Positions 24,791 through 34,487 of a stretch of 64,000 nt of DNA are shown one piece after another. The DNA comes from Algoriphagus marinus (GTDB taxonomy: Bacteria; Bacteroidota; Bacteroidia; Cytophagales; Cyclobacteriaceae), in contig NZ_MSPQ01000014.1 in the NCBI RefSeq assembly GCF_001936475.1, forward strand, positions 1 through 64,000, in the 5' to 3' direction. Each line of letters starts with the position of its first letter. Position 1 is the first letter of the stretch. Both the position numbers and the translations under genes were made by a program. Under the pieces are notes generated by a model, which had not been told where the DNA came from, made no database searches, and saw only the letters and a list, made by a program, of their open reading frames with translations.

Positions 24791-26242
24791 CTAATTGGTC
24801 AATTCAAACTCAAACTCGGTAAAACTCTTGGAATCTGAATGAATCTTGATTTTACTTCCGTGAATTTCCAGAATATGCTTGACAATAGCCAATCCCAATC
24901 CTGAGCCCTGTACACCTTGTTGATTTTTATCGATCATATAATACCGATCAAATAGGGATTGTAATTCCCCTTGGGGGATTCCATTTCCGGAATTTCGAAT
25001 TTTGATACAAACTCCCCCATGTGGCACTTCACATGCATCGATAAGGATCTCGCCTTGATTGGGTGTGTATTTGACTGCATTATCGAGTAAATTCTGGATC
25101 ACCCGATCAATCAAGTATAAATCTGCTTTGACTATTGGTAAATTCTGACAAATCTGAGATTTAATCTCTATGCCTTTGGTTTGTGCAAGAAGCTCATATT
25201 TCAAGGCAGAGTCAAATAAGAGTTCCTGAACCTTCAATCGTTCTAGCTTCACATGCATTTGACCAGATTCAAGTTTGGAAAGATCAAAAAGATCAGCAAC
25301 TAATTTGGTCAATCGATCAGTAGAGTCACTGATGATTTTTAGATATTTCTCTTTTTCTTCCTTCGAAAGATTTTCTCCTTTGATTTGAAGTGTTTCGATA
25401 TAGCCATTTATAATTGCAAGTGGATTTCGCAAGTCATGGGAGACATTTGCAATTAACTCTCTTCTTAGACTATCTACTTTCTTGAGTTCCTCTATATTAT
25501 TTAAGATTGTATCTGCCATATGGTTAAAGGTATTGCCTAAGACGGCTAATTCTGATTTAGAATCAGATTCCGAAACTCTTGCTTCCAAATCACCATCCTT
25601 AAACTTCTCTACAGTTCGTACAATCTCCCTCAAGTGTCTTGTAAGCCAACTGATCAAAACCAACCCGATCAAAAAGGCTACAACCAGTGTAATTAAAATG
25701 GAATTAAAGGTCAATTGCATCCAGAAACTCCCTAGCAGGCTACTAGCGATAGTTTCATATTTCTCACTTGCCAATGTAATATAGACATAGCCCAAAAGCT
25801 GATTATCTTCATATACTGAAGTTGCAGAAAAGACAGATTCTTGTCCCGGATTTCTAGGATCATCTCCAAGTATAAAATTATTTCCTCCCTCAGCAATAAA
25901 CTTTTGAATCGGCTCAAGCTCTACCCGTTTCAACTTCACTTTTTGATCCAATACCACAAACGAAATAATCTCGCCATTTGGATCCAATAAGTAAACCTCG
26001 ATCCCTGGGTTAACTGCCATCATCGAATGCATGATAATCCCAAGTGCTTCCTCATTGACTTTCCCGTCCTGGAACGGATTTACTTCCTTGATCAGGTAGT
26101 CCGCTACAGATGCGTTGAGCCGTTGAGTAGTTTCCTGAAAATACCGCTGAGCAGTAGTAGCAGTAATAAATATATAGGAGAAACCGACAATCAATAGCAC
26201 CGCAAAGAAACTGAGGGAGATTCTCCAAAAAAGACTTTTCAT
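24791..26242 (-). CDS. Sensor histidine kinase
   Basis: A 483-residue membrane kinase. It has two membrane helices (about residues 9-29 and 172-198), which enclose a periplasmic sensing domain. Then come HAMP (to about 250), the dimerisation domain with phospho-accepting H269 (IANVSHDLRNPL), and an ATPase domain with the N box QNLLDNAVKYT and the G boxes NSGNGIP and GSGLGLAIVK. The signal it senses is unknown. The response regulator lies nine bases upstream in the same direction, so the two form a two-component pair. They are divergent from the membrane pyrophosphatase gene, but no sequence evidence ties the two together. Confidence 0.94.
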   Translation of the reverse strand: MKSLFWRISLSFFAVLLIVGFSYIFITATTAQRYFQETTQRLNASVADYLIKEVNPFQDGKVNEEALGIIMHSMMAVNPGIEVYLLDPNGEIISFVVLDQKVKLKRVELEPIQKFIAEGGNNFILGDDPRNPGQESVFSATSVYEDNQLLGYVYITLASEKYETIASSLLGSFWMQLTFNSILITLVVAFLIGLVLISWLTRHLREIVRTVEKFKDGDLEARVSESDSKSELAVLGNTFNHMADTILNNIEELKKVDSLRRELIANVSHDLRNPLAIINGYIETLQIKGENLSKEEKEKYLKIISDSTDRLTKLVADLFDLSKLESGQMHVKLERLKVQELLFDSALKYELLAQTKGIEIKSQICQNLPIVKADLYLIDRVIQNLLDNAVKYTPNQGEILIDACEVPHGGVCIKIRNSGNGIPQGELQSLFDRYYMIDKNQQGVQGSGLGLAIVKHILEIHGSKIKIHSDSKSFTEFEFELTN

Positions 26243-26251
26243 AAAATATCG

Positions 26252-26950
26252 TTAAAGTTCATCGTTAAATCGGTACCCTACACCCCAGGTGGTAAGGATG
26301 TAATTCGGTGAATTAGGATCCTGCTCCACTTTAGACCGAAGCCGATTGATATGTGCATTTACCGTGTGCTCGTATCCACTAAAATCATAGCCCCAGATAA
26401 GTTCGAGTAATTCTCCCCGAGAGTAACTTCGTCCTGGATTCCTTGCCAAGAGCATCAAAAGATCGAATTCCTTTGGAGTAAGCTCCACTCGTTTTTGATC
26501 TAGAATTACTTTTCGTTTTTTTTCATCAATTTCCAAAGAACTAAACCGAAGCGATCCTACATCTTTTTCTGCCAAAAGTGCAAACTGATCCTGTCTTCGG
26601 ATAATGGCTTTGACACGGGCAATAAACTCTCTGATTTTAAATGGTTTGGTGATGTAATCATCCGCACCAGATTCCAAACCGATCACCTTGTCAATTTCCT
26701 CTGATTTGGCAGTGATCATTAATATAGGAGTGTAATTATCCAAAGCTCTTAAACGTTGACAGATTGCTATTCCATCCATCTCCGGAAGCATTATGTCAAG
26801 AATAATCAAATCAAACTGATTCTTGTGGGCCTCCTCAAAACCCTTCTTTCCATTATTTTGGACCTGGATTTCATAACCCAAATCCTTCAAATGAATTTGA
26901 ATCAAATCTGAGATATTAGGATCATCTTCTACAACAAGTACTTTTTTCAT
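26252..26950 (-). CDS. OmpR/PhoB family response regulator
   Basis: A 232-residue regulator with a receiver domain (residues 1-120: acidic pocket E8-D9-D10, phosphorylation site D52 in LIILDIMLP, then ITAKS and YITKPF). A winged-helix DNA-binding domain follows, with ELTPKEFDLLMLLARNPG and YDFSGYEHTVNAHINRLRSK. It is the partner of the histidine kinase that follows nine bases later. The divergent gap of 295 bases to the pyrophosphatase gene contains that gene's promoter. A TACTTTTG box at 27023-27030 on the minus strand is possible for this gene but has no matching -33 element. Confidence 0.95.
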   Translation of the reverse strand: MKKVLVVEDDPNISDLIQIHLKDLGYEIQVQNNGKKGFEEAHKNQFDLIILDIMLPEMDGIAICQRLRALDNYTPILMITAKSEEIDKVIGLESGADDYITKPFKIREFIARVKAIIRRQDQFALLAEKDVGSLRFSSLEIDEKKRKVILDQKRVELTPKEFDLLMLLARNPGRSYSRGELLELIWGYDFSGYEHTVNAHINRLRSKVEQDPNSPNYILTTWGVGYRFNDEL

Positions 26951-27173
26951 GAGACAATTAAAATTGATTCTGAAATTTAGTCCCTAGATCTCACGAAACT
27001 ATCACAAACTAGATTTGAGCACCAAAAGTAAACACTTGAACAAAAATTAATTTTGAATGATTTTTCAATAATTCAGGAAAAATCCAGTGAAAAATTCAAT
27101 TAAAACTAAGTTCTGCTCATTAATCTAAACTAAAAAGGGACAATTACTTGAAACTCTGCATTATTGATACAAG

Positions 27174-27203
27174 TTGGCTGCTTGCTTAGAAATTCTATCT
27201 TTG
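27174..27203 (+). promoter_or_regulatory. Promoter of the membrane pyrophosphatase gene
   Basis: TTG at 27174 is followed after 19 bases by TATCTTTG (27196-27203), a full match to the Bacteroidota TAnnTTTG box with optimal spacing. Transcription should begin about 7 bases later, leaving a leader of about 35 bases. Confidence 0.65.
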
Positions 27204-27245
27204 CGCAATTATTATTTAAAAAAATCAAAGGAATAATATAATTGT

Positions 27246-29453
27246 ATGGAACAGGTTCTGATTTACGGAGTCCCGATGTTGGGAATCCTTGGTTTGGTTG
27301 CAATGGCGATCAAGTCTGCTTGGGTGACTAAGCAGCCCACCGGTGATGAGAAAATGAATGAATTGGCAGGATACATTGCAGACGGTGCTATGGCATTTTT
27401 GAAAGCAGAGTGGAAAGTACTTTCTTACTTTGCAATCATCGCAGTAATTCTTTTGGCTTGGTCAGGAATGTCTGTAGAGACTTCAAGCCCTGTAATCGCA
27501 ATCTCTTTTCTAATCGGAGCATTTTTCTCTGCCTTAGCTGGGTATATGGGAATGAATATCGCTACCAAAGCGAACGTCCGAACTACTCAAGCTGCAAGAA
27601 CTAGTTTAAAAGCTGCCTTAAAAGTGTCATTCACAGGAGGATCTGTAATGGGTCTTGGTGTAGCTGGACTAGCAGTATTGGGACTTGGTTCTTTGTTTAT
27701 CATCTTTTACCAAGTATATGTACAAAGTGTAGGTGCAGGGGTAAATGGTGTTGAAATGGAAAAAGCACTTGAAGTATTAGCAGGCTTCTCTCTGGGAGCT
27801 GAATCAATTGCACTTTTTGCCCGAGTTGGCGGCGGTATTTACACTAAAGCGGCTGACGTAGGAGCCGATCTAGTAGGTAAAGTGGAAGCCGGAATCCCTG
27901 AGGATGATGTAAGAAACCCTGCAACAATTGCCGATAACGTAGGTGATAACGTAGGTGACGTTGCCGGGATGGGAGCTGATTTGTTCGGATCCTATGTGGC
28001 AACAATTTTGGCTACCATGGTTTTGGGTAGAGAAATCGTTTCAGTAGATAATTTTGGGGGTATTGCTCCTATCCTACTTCCAATGGTTTTGGCAGGTTTA
28101 GGAATTGTATTCTCCATCATGGGAATGGCCTTCGTGACGATCAAAGATGAAAAAGGTGATGTTCAGAAAGCCCTTAATATGGGTAACTGGTCTTCAATCG
28201 TATTCACTGGAATTGCATCGTTCTTTATCGTTCAATATATGATGCCAGAGACGCTATCCATCAGAGGATATGAATTCACCAATATGGACGTGTTCTATGC
28301 GATCATTTTAGGATTAGTCGTAGGTACTTTGATGTCTATCATCACAGAATATTACACAGCAATGGGCAAGCGCCCAGTAATGTCTATTATTAAGCAGTCT
28401 GCTACTGGTCATGCAACCAATATTATCGGTGGTCTTTCTGTAGGAATGGAATCTACGGTTCTTCCGACATTGGTTTTGGCAGGCGGTATTTATGGAGCAT
28501 ATGAGTTTGCCGGTCTATACGGTGTAGCAATCGCTGCAGCAGGTATGATGGCGACTACAGCAATGCAGTTGGCAATTGATGCCTTCGGTCCAATCGCAGA
28601 TAATGCGGGCGGTATTGCTGAGATGAGCCAGCTACCTGAGGAAGTAAGAGGAAGAACTGATATTTTGGATGCAGTAGGAAATACTACAGCTGCTACTGGA
28701 AAAGGATTTGCTATTGCTTCTGCAGCATTAACTTCATTAGCATTATTTGCAGCATTCGTAGGAATTGCAGGAATCGATGCAATTGATATTTACAAAGCGG
28801 ATGTCCTTGCGGGTCTATTCGTGGGAGGTATGATTCCATTTATTTTTTCTTCGCTCGCAATTGCTGCCGTAGGACGTGCTGCGATGGATATGGTGAATGA
28901 GGTAAGACGTCAATTCAGAGAGATTCCGGGAATCATGGAATACAAAGCAAAGCCTGAATATGAGAAGTGTGTTGAAATCTCTACAAAAGCTTCCATCCGA
29001 GAGATGATCGCCCCAGGTGCAATTGCATTGATTACTCCTATTATTGTAGGATTTGCATTTGGCCCAGAAGTATTGGGAGGTTTGTTGGCAGGTGTAACTG
29101 TATCTGGCGTATTGATGGGGATGTTCCAATCCAATGCCGGTGGTGCATGGGATAATGCCAAGAAATCTTTTGAAAAAGGTGTAGAAATCGATGGCGAAAT
29201 TTATTATAAGAAATCAGAGCCTCATAAAGCTTCTGTAACTGGTGATACAGTAGGAGATCCTTTCAAGGATACTTCTGGCCCATCCATGAATATTTTGATC
29301 AAATTGATGTCAATTGTAGCTCTTGTTATAGCTCCTCATATTTCTGAGGGAACCCACGGTGAACCAATGGCTGAGAAAATAGAGATCAAAAAAGAAATCC
29401 GATATGAGGACGGAAAGAAAATCACAACTGAGACCAAAACAGTAACTAAGTAA
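27246..29453 (+). CDS. hppA: Membrane pyrophosphatase (ion-pumping)
   Basis: A 735-residue protein with about 16 membrane helices. It couples hydrolysis of pyrophosphate to pumping of sodium and/or protons. The active-site signature is ADVGADLVGKVEAGIPEDD, followed by DNVGDNVGDVAGMGADLFG. The motif GNTTAATGKG (478-487) has alanine at the position where potassium-independent enzymes have lysine, so this is the potassium-dependent type, and sodium transport is likely but not certain. The last 30 residues form an unusual hydrophilic tail rich in Lys and Glu (KIEIKKEIRYEDGKK). A consensus promoter lies upstream and an intrinsic terminator downstream, so it is a single-gene unit. Confidence 0.96.
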   Translation: MEQVLIYGVPMLGILGLVAMAIKSAWVTKQPTGDEKMNELAGYIADGAMAFLKAEWKVLSYFAIIAVILLAWSGMSVETSSPVIAISFLIGAFFSALAGYMGMNIATKANVRTTQAARTSLKAALKVSFTGGSVMGLGVAGLAVLGLGSLFIIFYQVYVQSVGAGVNGVEMEKALEVLAGFSLGAESIALFARVGGGIYTKAADVGADLVGKVEAGIPEDDVRNPATIADNVGDNVGDVAGMGADLFGSYVATILATMVLGREIVSVDNFGGIAPILLPMVLAGLGIVFSIMGMAFVTIKDEKGDVQKALNMGNWSSIVFTGIASFFIVQYMMPETLSIRGYEFTNMDVFYAIILGLVVGTLMSIITEYYTAMGKRPVMSIIKQSATGHATNIIGGLSVGMESTVLPTLVLAGGIYGAYEFAGLYGVAIAAAGMMATTAMQLAIDAFGPIADNAGGIAEMSQLPEEVRGRTDILDAVGNTTAATGKGFAIASAALTSLALFAAFVGIAGIDAIDIYKADVLAGLFVGGMIPFIFSSLAIAAVGRAAMDMVNEVRRQFREIPGIMEYKAKPEYEKCVEISTKASIREMIAPGAIALITPIIVGFAFGPEVLGGLLAGVTVSGVLMGMFQSNAGGAWDNAKKSFEKGVEIDGEIYYKKSEPHKASVTGDTVGDPFKDTSGPSMNILIKLMSIVALVIAPHISEGTHGEPMAEKIEIKKEIRYEDGKKITTETKTVTK

Positions 29454-29473
29454 AAAGACTGTTTTTCCCATAC

Positions 29474-29508
29474 AAAGAGCTGCAACGAAAGTCGCAGCTC
29501 TTTTTTTT
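29474..29508 (+). terminator. Intrinsic terminator after hppA
   Basis: AGAGCTGC (29476-29483), a loop of about ten bases, GCAGCTC (29494-29500) and eight T residues. It lies 20 bases after the stop codon. Confidence 0.85.
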
Positions 29509-29907
29509 GCCAATTTTTTAAAATTTGCTAATTGTTGCTTTTTTAAAAACAAAATACCGCACAAATCAGCAATAACGAATAATATTTTTTATTAACATAA
29601 AATCTAGATTTCTGATGAAAAAAAATTTAATTTTTATAAAGAAATGAACCTTTCTTATTAATTTAAGCAACAGGTATAAGAATAATTTGCTGATCGTCCG
29701 GTTTTGGGACGTTTTTTTAGCCTCTACTGAAGAGATTGATTTTGTTTATTTTAAAGTATCTAGAGGATTCTTGATCGATGATCTAAAGGTAATTCTCGAA
29801 AAATAATGCAGAATCTATATTAGACTTAGGAAAAGCTGAAAAAACAAGCAATGATCTAACCACCTGAAAAAAACTAAAACCAATTCAATAATCTAAACTA
29901 AAATCAC
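29509..29907. other. AT-rich leader region before SusC copy 1
   Basis: About 400 bases without a credible reading frame. It should hold the promoter and any operator for the SusCD operon. I see no TAnnTTTG box with a matching -33 element, nor a clear inverted-repeat operator. Confidence 0.5.
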
Positions 29908-32900
29908 ATGAAGAAAAGCTACGCTTTATCATTGCTTTTCCTTTTTGGTTTTCTGGTCAGCGTTCCAACTTACGCTCAACAGAATATAAAAGGAAAAGTC
30001 ACGGCCGAGGAGGATGGGAATCCTCTTCCTGGCGTGAGTATCGTTATCCAAGGCACCACAACTGGAGCTGTGACGGATTTGGACGGGAACTATTCGATTT
30101 CTGTACCCGGCCCACAGTCTGTATTAGTGTATTCCTTTATAGGATTTTCAACTAAAAGCATAACCGTTGGGAATTCATCCACCATCGATGTGGTGTTGGC
30201 CACGGAGGCATCCGAATTGGATGAATTTATAGTCACCGCTTTTGGTATTTCTCAAGAAAAAAAATCATTGGGATATGCAGCACAAAGTATTGATTCTGAA
30301 GCAATCACTACCTCTAGACAGCAAAATGTGGTAAATGCATTACAAGGTCAGGTAGCAGGTGTACAAGTCACAAACTCAGGTGGTGCCCCTGGTCAATCTG
30401 CTAGAATTATTATCCGGGGGATAAACTCCCTGGATCCGTCTGCTGATAATCAGCCACTCTTCGTAGTGGATGGTGTACCGGTGGATAATTCTACCATCGA
30501 ATCAAACGGAACGCCTCGAGGGATGACAAATAGAATAGCAGATATCAACCCAAATGATATCGAAACCATGTCTGTTCTAAAAGGTGCTGCAGCAACTGCT
30601 CTTTATGGTGTTCGTGCTGCGAATGGCGCAGTGATTATCACCACCAAGAAAGGTAAATCAGGAGTGGTTCAAATAAACTTCAATAGTTCTCTAGGTTTTG
30701 ACAATTTAGTCAAGCTTCCAAAGCTTCAGGATCAGTATGGTCAGGGATTTAGCGGTGAAAGAGATGATTCCAGTTTCTGGCCATCTTGGGGAGCTAGTAT
30801 TGCGGAAGAAAATGATCCAAACTATGTGTACCAAGATAATTGGAATAGGGCATTTGATACTGGTGTACAGTTTGACAACAGTTTAAGTGTCTCTGGAGGT
30901 AATGAAAAAGCAACTTTCTACGGATCATTTGGTCGATTAGAACAAGATGGTATAATCCCGTTTTCTTCGTGGAATAGAACCACAGCTAAGCTTTCCGGAA
31001 CAGTGACTGCCAGCGAGAAATTTAATTTTTCAGGGTCAATCAATTTTACCAATTCAGGAGGTAATCGTGTCCCACATGATCGATTCTTGGAGCGAATGAT
31101 GTATTGGTCTGAGACCACAGATGTACGAGATTACATCAATGAAGATGGTACCATGAAAACCTATGGGAATACAAATCCTATCTATGATGCAAGATTTGCT
31201 ACCTATGAAGATGACGTAAACCGTGTGATTGGAAACATTAATTTCAATTATAGCCCTACTGATTGGTTGATGCTCTCCTATAGATTGGGAACAGATTTCT
31301 ACAGTGACAGCAGAGAAGAAATTACTCCTGGCCCAATGGGAATTGATGGTGAAGTTGCTTTAAGTTCTACAGGATTTATAGAGGAAACCAGAATCAACAG
31401 CCGTGACCTGACCTCAAACTTCTACATTACGCTAAAAAAACAGTGGAATGAAAACTGGAACACTCAGTTAAGATTAGGAAATGACGTATTCGAGAGAAGG
31501 TTTGACAGAGTCACTGCCACTGGGTCCAACTTTGTAATTCCTGGCTTTTATAACTTGAGTAATACGACTCAGATTTTTGCCAGTCAGGGTAAATCAATCC
31601 GACGGTTGGTTGGTTTTTATGGTGATTTGATGGTCGATTACAAAAACTTCCTTTTCCTGAACGTAACAGGTAGAAATGACATCTCTTCTACTCTTCCTAC
31701 CAACAATAACTCATTCTTCTACCCTTCGGTGAATTTGGGTTATGTATTTAGTGAAAATTTTGAATTGCCTAGTTGGATTACTTTCGGGAAACTTAGAGCT
31801 TCCTGGGCGCAAGTAGGTAAGGATACCAATCCACATATCCTGGGAGCCACGTTTGTCTCTCCTTCAGTTTTTCCTCTGAATGGTCAAGTAGGATTCTCTA
31901 AAAACTCAGTATTTGGTGATCCAAACTTAAAACCTGAACTGACGACTTCGATTGAATTTGGTACTCAGTTCGCCTTCTTTAATAACAGAGCAAATCTGGA
32001 TGTGACTTATTACAAGTCAAACTCAAAAGATCAAATTATTCCAGTTCCGATTTCTGATGCAACAGGTTTCTCCTCTTACATCACCAATGCTGGTCAAATC
32101 GAAAATAGAGGATGGGAAATCGTCGTTGGAGGCACTCCTATAGAAAGTGGGGATTTCCGTTGGGATGTAAGTGCAAACATTACAACAAACAGGAATGAAG
32201 TAAAGGGAATCCGTGAGGGCATAGATCAGATTGTGGTAGGTTCTCAATTTGGATATGCTGGTTCCACAGTTACTATGATTCTAAAGGAAGGTCAAGCTTA
32301 TGGGAATATTTATGGTAGTTCTTATGTAAGACCGGGAGCCGCAGAAGGCACTGAAACTTTAGACCGAGATCTTCCTCAGTTAATTGGTGCCAATGGATTT
32401 CCTGTAAGGACTGGTAGTCAATTGATTCTGGGGAATGCTGTTCCAAAATTGTTTGGAGGTATCCGAAACCAATTCAGCTATAAAGGAATTGAATTTTCCT
32501 TCCTGATTGACTTCCGCTCTGGATTGGAGCAGTATGATCAGTTTGGCAACTTCCTTTCTGCTTTTGGTAAGCAGGAAGACTCCAATAGAAGAAATGACAC
32601 GGTTGTATTCCCTGGTGTTTTGGCTGATGGTTCACAAAATGCAAAGCCAGTATGGCTTGGCCAAGGCGTAGGCCCTGACGGGGTGAATTATGGAGCGGGT
32701 TATTGGAGAAACTCTTACAGAGGTATTTCTGAGAATTTTGTAAATGATGCAAGCTTTATCAAACTGAGAAATATAACCCTTGCTTACAATTTAAGCCCAA
32801 CTGTATTGGAGCGAACTCCATTCAGAACAGCAAGATTCTCCGTGGCAGCGAATAATATCATCCTTTCTACTCCATGGGATGGGTTTGATCCTGAGTCATT

Positions 32901-32994
32901 CTCAGCTGGTGCAGGCGGAAACGCTGTAGGATTTACCGGACTTGGATTCCCGGGTGTGCAGAGCTTCTTCTTCACCTTGAATTTGGGACTATAA
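29908..32994 (+). CDS. SusC/RagA family TonB-linked outer-membrane transporter (pair 1)
   Basis: A 1028-residue protein with a signal peptide (cut near SVPTYAQQN). A carboxypeptidase-like domain follows (about residues 25-110, with GVSIVIQGTTTGAVTDLDGN). Then come a plug (NALQGQVAGVQVTNSGGAPG, VVDGVPVDN, LKGAAATALYG) and a 22-strand barrel ending in an aromatic strand. No separate STN domain is present, so transcriptional signalling through an anti-sigma factor is unlikely. Its SusD partner follows after 19 bases. No glycoside hydrolase, sulfatase or peptidase with an evident link follows, so the substrate (glycan, peptide or other) is open. Confidence 0.96.
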   Translation: MKKSYALSLLFLFGFLVSVPTYAQQNIKGKVTAEEDGNPLPGVSIVIQGTTTGAVTDLDGNYSISVPGPQSVLVYSFIGFSTKSITVGNSSTIDVVLATEASELDEFIVTAFGISQEKKSLGYAAQSIDSEAITTSRQQNVVNALQGQVAGVQVTNSGGAPGQSARIIIRGINSLDPSADNQPLFVVDGVPVDNSTIESNGTPRGMTNRIADINPNDIETMSVLKGAAATALYGVRAANGAVIITTKKGKSGVVQINFNSSLGFDNLVKLPKLQDQYGQGFSGERDDSSFWPSWGASIAEENDPNYVYQDNWNRAFDTGVQFDNSLSVSGGNEKATFYGSFGRLEQDGIIPFSSWNRTTAKLSGTVTASEKFNFSGSINFTNSGGNRVPHDRFLERMMYWSETTDVRDYINEDGTMKTYGNTNPIYDARFATYEDDVNRVIGNINFNYSPTDWLMLSYRLGTDFYSDSREEITPGPMGIDGEVALSSTGFIEETRINSRDLTSNFYITLKKQWNENWNTQLRLGNDVFERRFDRVTATGSNFVIPGFYNLSNTTQIFASQGKSIRRLVGFYGDLMVDYKNFLFLNVTGRNDISSTLPTNNNSFFYPSVNLGYVFSENFELPSWITFGKLRASWAQVGKDTNPHILGATFVSPSVFPLNGQVGFSKNSVFGDPNLKPELTTSIEFGTQFAFFNNRANLDVTYYKSNSKDQIIPVPISDATGFSSYITNAGQIENRGWEIVVGGTPIESGDFRWDVSANITTNRNEVKGIREGIDQIVVGSQFGYAGSTVTMILKEGQAYGNIYGSSYVRPGAAEGTETLDRDLPQLIGANGFPVRTGSQLILGNAVPKLFGGIRNQFSYKGIEFSFLIDFRSGLEQYDQFGNFLSAFGKQEDSNRRNDTVVFPGVLADGSQNAKPVWLGQGVGPDGVNYGAGYWRNSYRGISENFVNDASFIKLRNITLAYNLSPTVLERTPFRTARFSVAANNIILSTPWDGFDPESFSAGAGGNAVGFTGLGFPGVQSFFFTLNLGL

Positions 32995-33013
32995 ACCTCT
33001 AAAAATCAGAAAC

Positions 33014-34426
33014 ATGAAATTACATAATAAGATAAGAGCAATAATGGGTGCCTCCTTGATCCTTTCAGCTTCGGCTTGTGAAAGCTTTCTGGATGTCAAC
33101 GAAAACCCAAACAATCCAGAAGATGCACCTATTTCTGGGTTGATGACAAACATCACGTATGAGACCTCTCTCAACGTCTTCAGATCAGGAAGCGCAGTAA
33201 GTAACTACGTGCAATACCTGGCCTCTCCAAATCCAGACAGTGGTTCGGATACCATGGAACCATTAGATTTTAGCGGGACTTGGTTCAGTTTGTACAATGT
33301 CATGACAGACTTAAATGAAATGAATAAAAAAGCTGAAGAAGCTGGTTCGCTTCATTACCTAGGCGCAGGCCAAGTCTTAATGGCTTTGAATTTGGGAATG
33401 ACGGTGGATTTATTTGGTGACGTCCCTTTTTCAGAAAGTTTCAACTTTACAACTGTAACGCCTAAATATGACGATGATCAAACTCTTTATGGAAACATCA
33501 TCAGTTTACTCGATCAAGGGATAGCAAACCTTCAAGGCACAACTTCGATTTCAATTGGAAATGACGACTTTATCTATGGAGGAGATGTGGCCACTTGGAT
33601 CAAATTTGCGAATACCTTAAAAGCAAGGTATCTGATTCATTCCAGAGGTGGCTCGGGCTTTAGTGCTGCAGAAGTTTTAGCAGCCACAGCAGCAGGCTTT
33701 TCCTCCAATGCTGACAATGCTGAAGTGATTTTCTTTGAACAGCGCTTTAACCCTTGGGCTCAAGTGGCTATCAACAACTCTAACTTGTTGCTTGGCGGAT
33801 GGATCTCCGAACAATTTATAGAAGCACTCGACGGAACATCTTATCCTGCAGTGGATCCAAGATTGGGTCTTATGGTGGGAACTACCGACGATGGTGAGTT
33901 TATCGGTACTGTAAATGGAGCAGGAAGAGGGGATGCACCTGAACAAGGTGCAAGATCTACTTTGATCCCAGGCCAGTATTATACTTCGACCCTCTCCCCT
34001 GTCTTAATAGCAACATATGCTGAGCTAAAGTTTATTGAAGCTGAAGCCGCATTGGATACAGATAAGGCGAGAGCTTTCGACGCATATATGGCAGGAATCG
34101 AGGCGCATATGGATATGTTAGGTGTAGCTGCTGCTGACAAAGCCACTTACCTCTCTGATCCAAGCGTCAACGTAGGTGCGGCAGATTTGACCTTAGATTT
34201 GATTTTCAAGGAGAAATGGATAGCCATGTTCCTTCATCCGGAAAGCTGGAATGATGCCAGAAGATTTGATTATGGTTATAAAAACTTTAGTCCTCCAGCC
34301 AACCTGAACCCTAATCTGGGAGGGAATCTAATCAGGCGTCTCGCCTATCCGGATAGTGAAATCAGTAGAAATGGACAGAATGTCCCTTCAGTGACACTAC
34401 TAGATCGAATCTGGTGGGATCAGTAA
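33014..34426 (+). CDS. SusD/RagB-like substrate-binding lipoprotein (pair 1)
   Basis: A 470-residue lipoprotein with the lipid-bearing cysteine near residue 22 (LSASACESFLDVNENPNNP). It belongs to the SusD-like_2 group, a TPR-rich helical fold that caps the SusC channel. Landmarks include NNFxNP-like openings, LKARYLIHSRGG, and TYAELKFIEAEAAL near the C-terminal third. It begins 19 bases after SusC and ends at a strong terminator 17 bases after its stop, so the operon is just SusCD. The bound substrate is unknown. Confidence 0.94.
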   Translation: MKLHNKIRAIMGASLILSASACESFLDVNENPNNPEDAPISGLMTNITYETSLNVFRSGSAVSNYVQYLASPNPDSGSDTMEPLDFSGTWFSLYNVMTDLNEMNKKAEEAGSLHYLGAGQVLMALNLGMTVDLFGDVPFSESFNFTTVTPKYDDDQTLYGNIISLLDQGIANLQGTTSISIGNDDFIYGGDVATWIKFANTLKARYLIHSRGGSGFSAAEVLAATAAGFSSNADNAEVIFFEQRFNPWAQVAINNSNLLLGGWISEQFIEALDGTSYPAVDPRLGLMVGTTDDGEFIGTVNGAGRGDAPEQGARSTLIPGQYYTSTLSPVLIATYAELKFIEAEAALDTDKARAFDAYMAGIEAHMDMLGVAAADKATYLSDPSVNVGAADLTLDLIFKEKWIAMFLHPESWNDARRFDYGYKNFSPPANLNPNLGGNLIRRLAYPDSEISRNGQNVPSVTLLDRIWWDQ

Positions 34427-34442
34427 TATTTCTTTCATCCTT

Positions 34443-34477
34443 AAAGTCTCCTGCCCTAAAGCAGGAGACTTTTTTTA
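34443..34477 (+). terminator. Intrinsic terminator after SusCD pair 1
   Basis: AAGTCTCCTGC (34444-34454), a six-base loop, GCAGGAGACTT (34461-34471) and a T run. The perfect 11-bp stem makes this a confident call. Confidence 0.9.
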
Positions 34478-34487
34478 TATTAATCGT

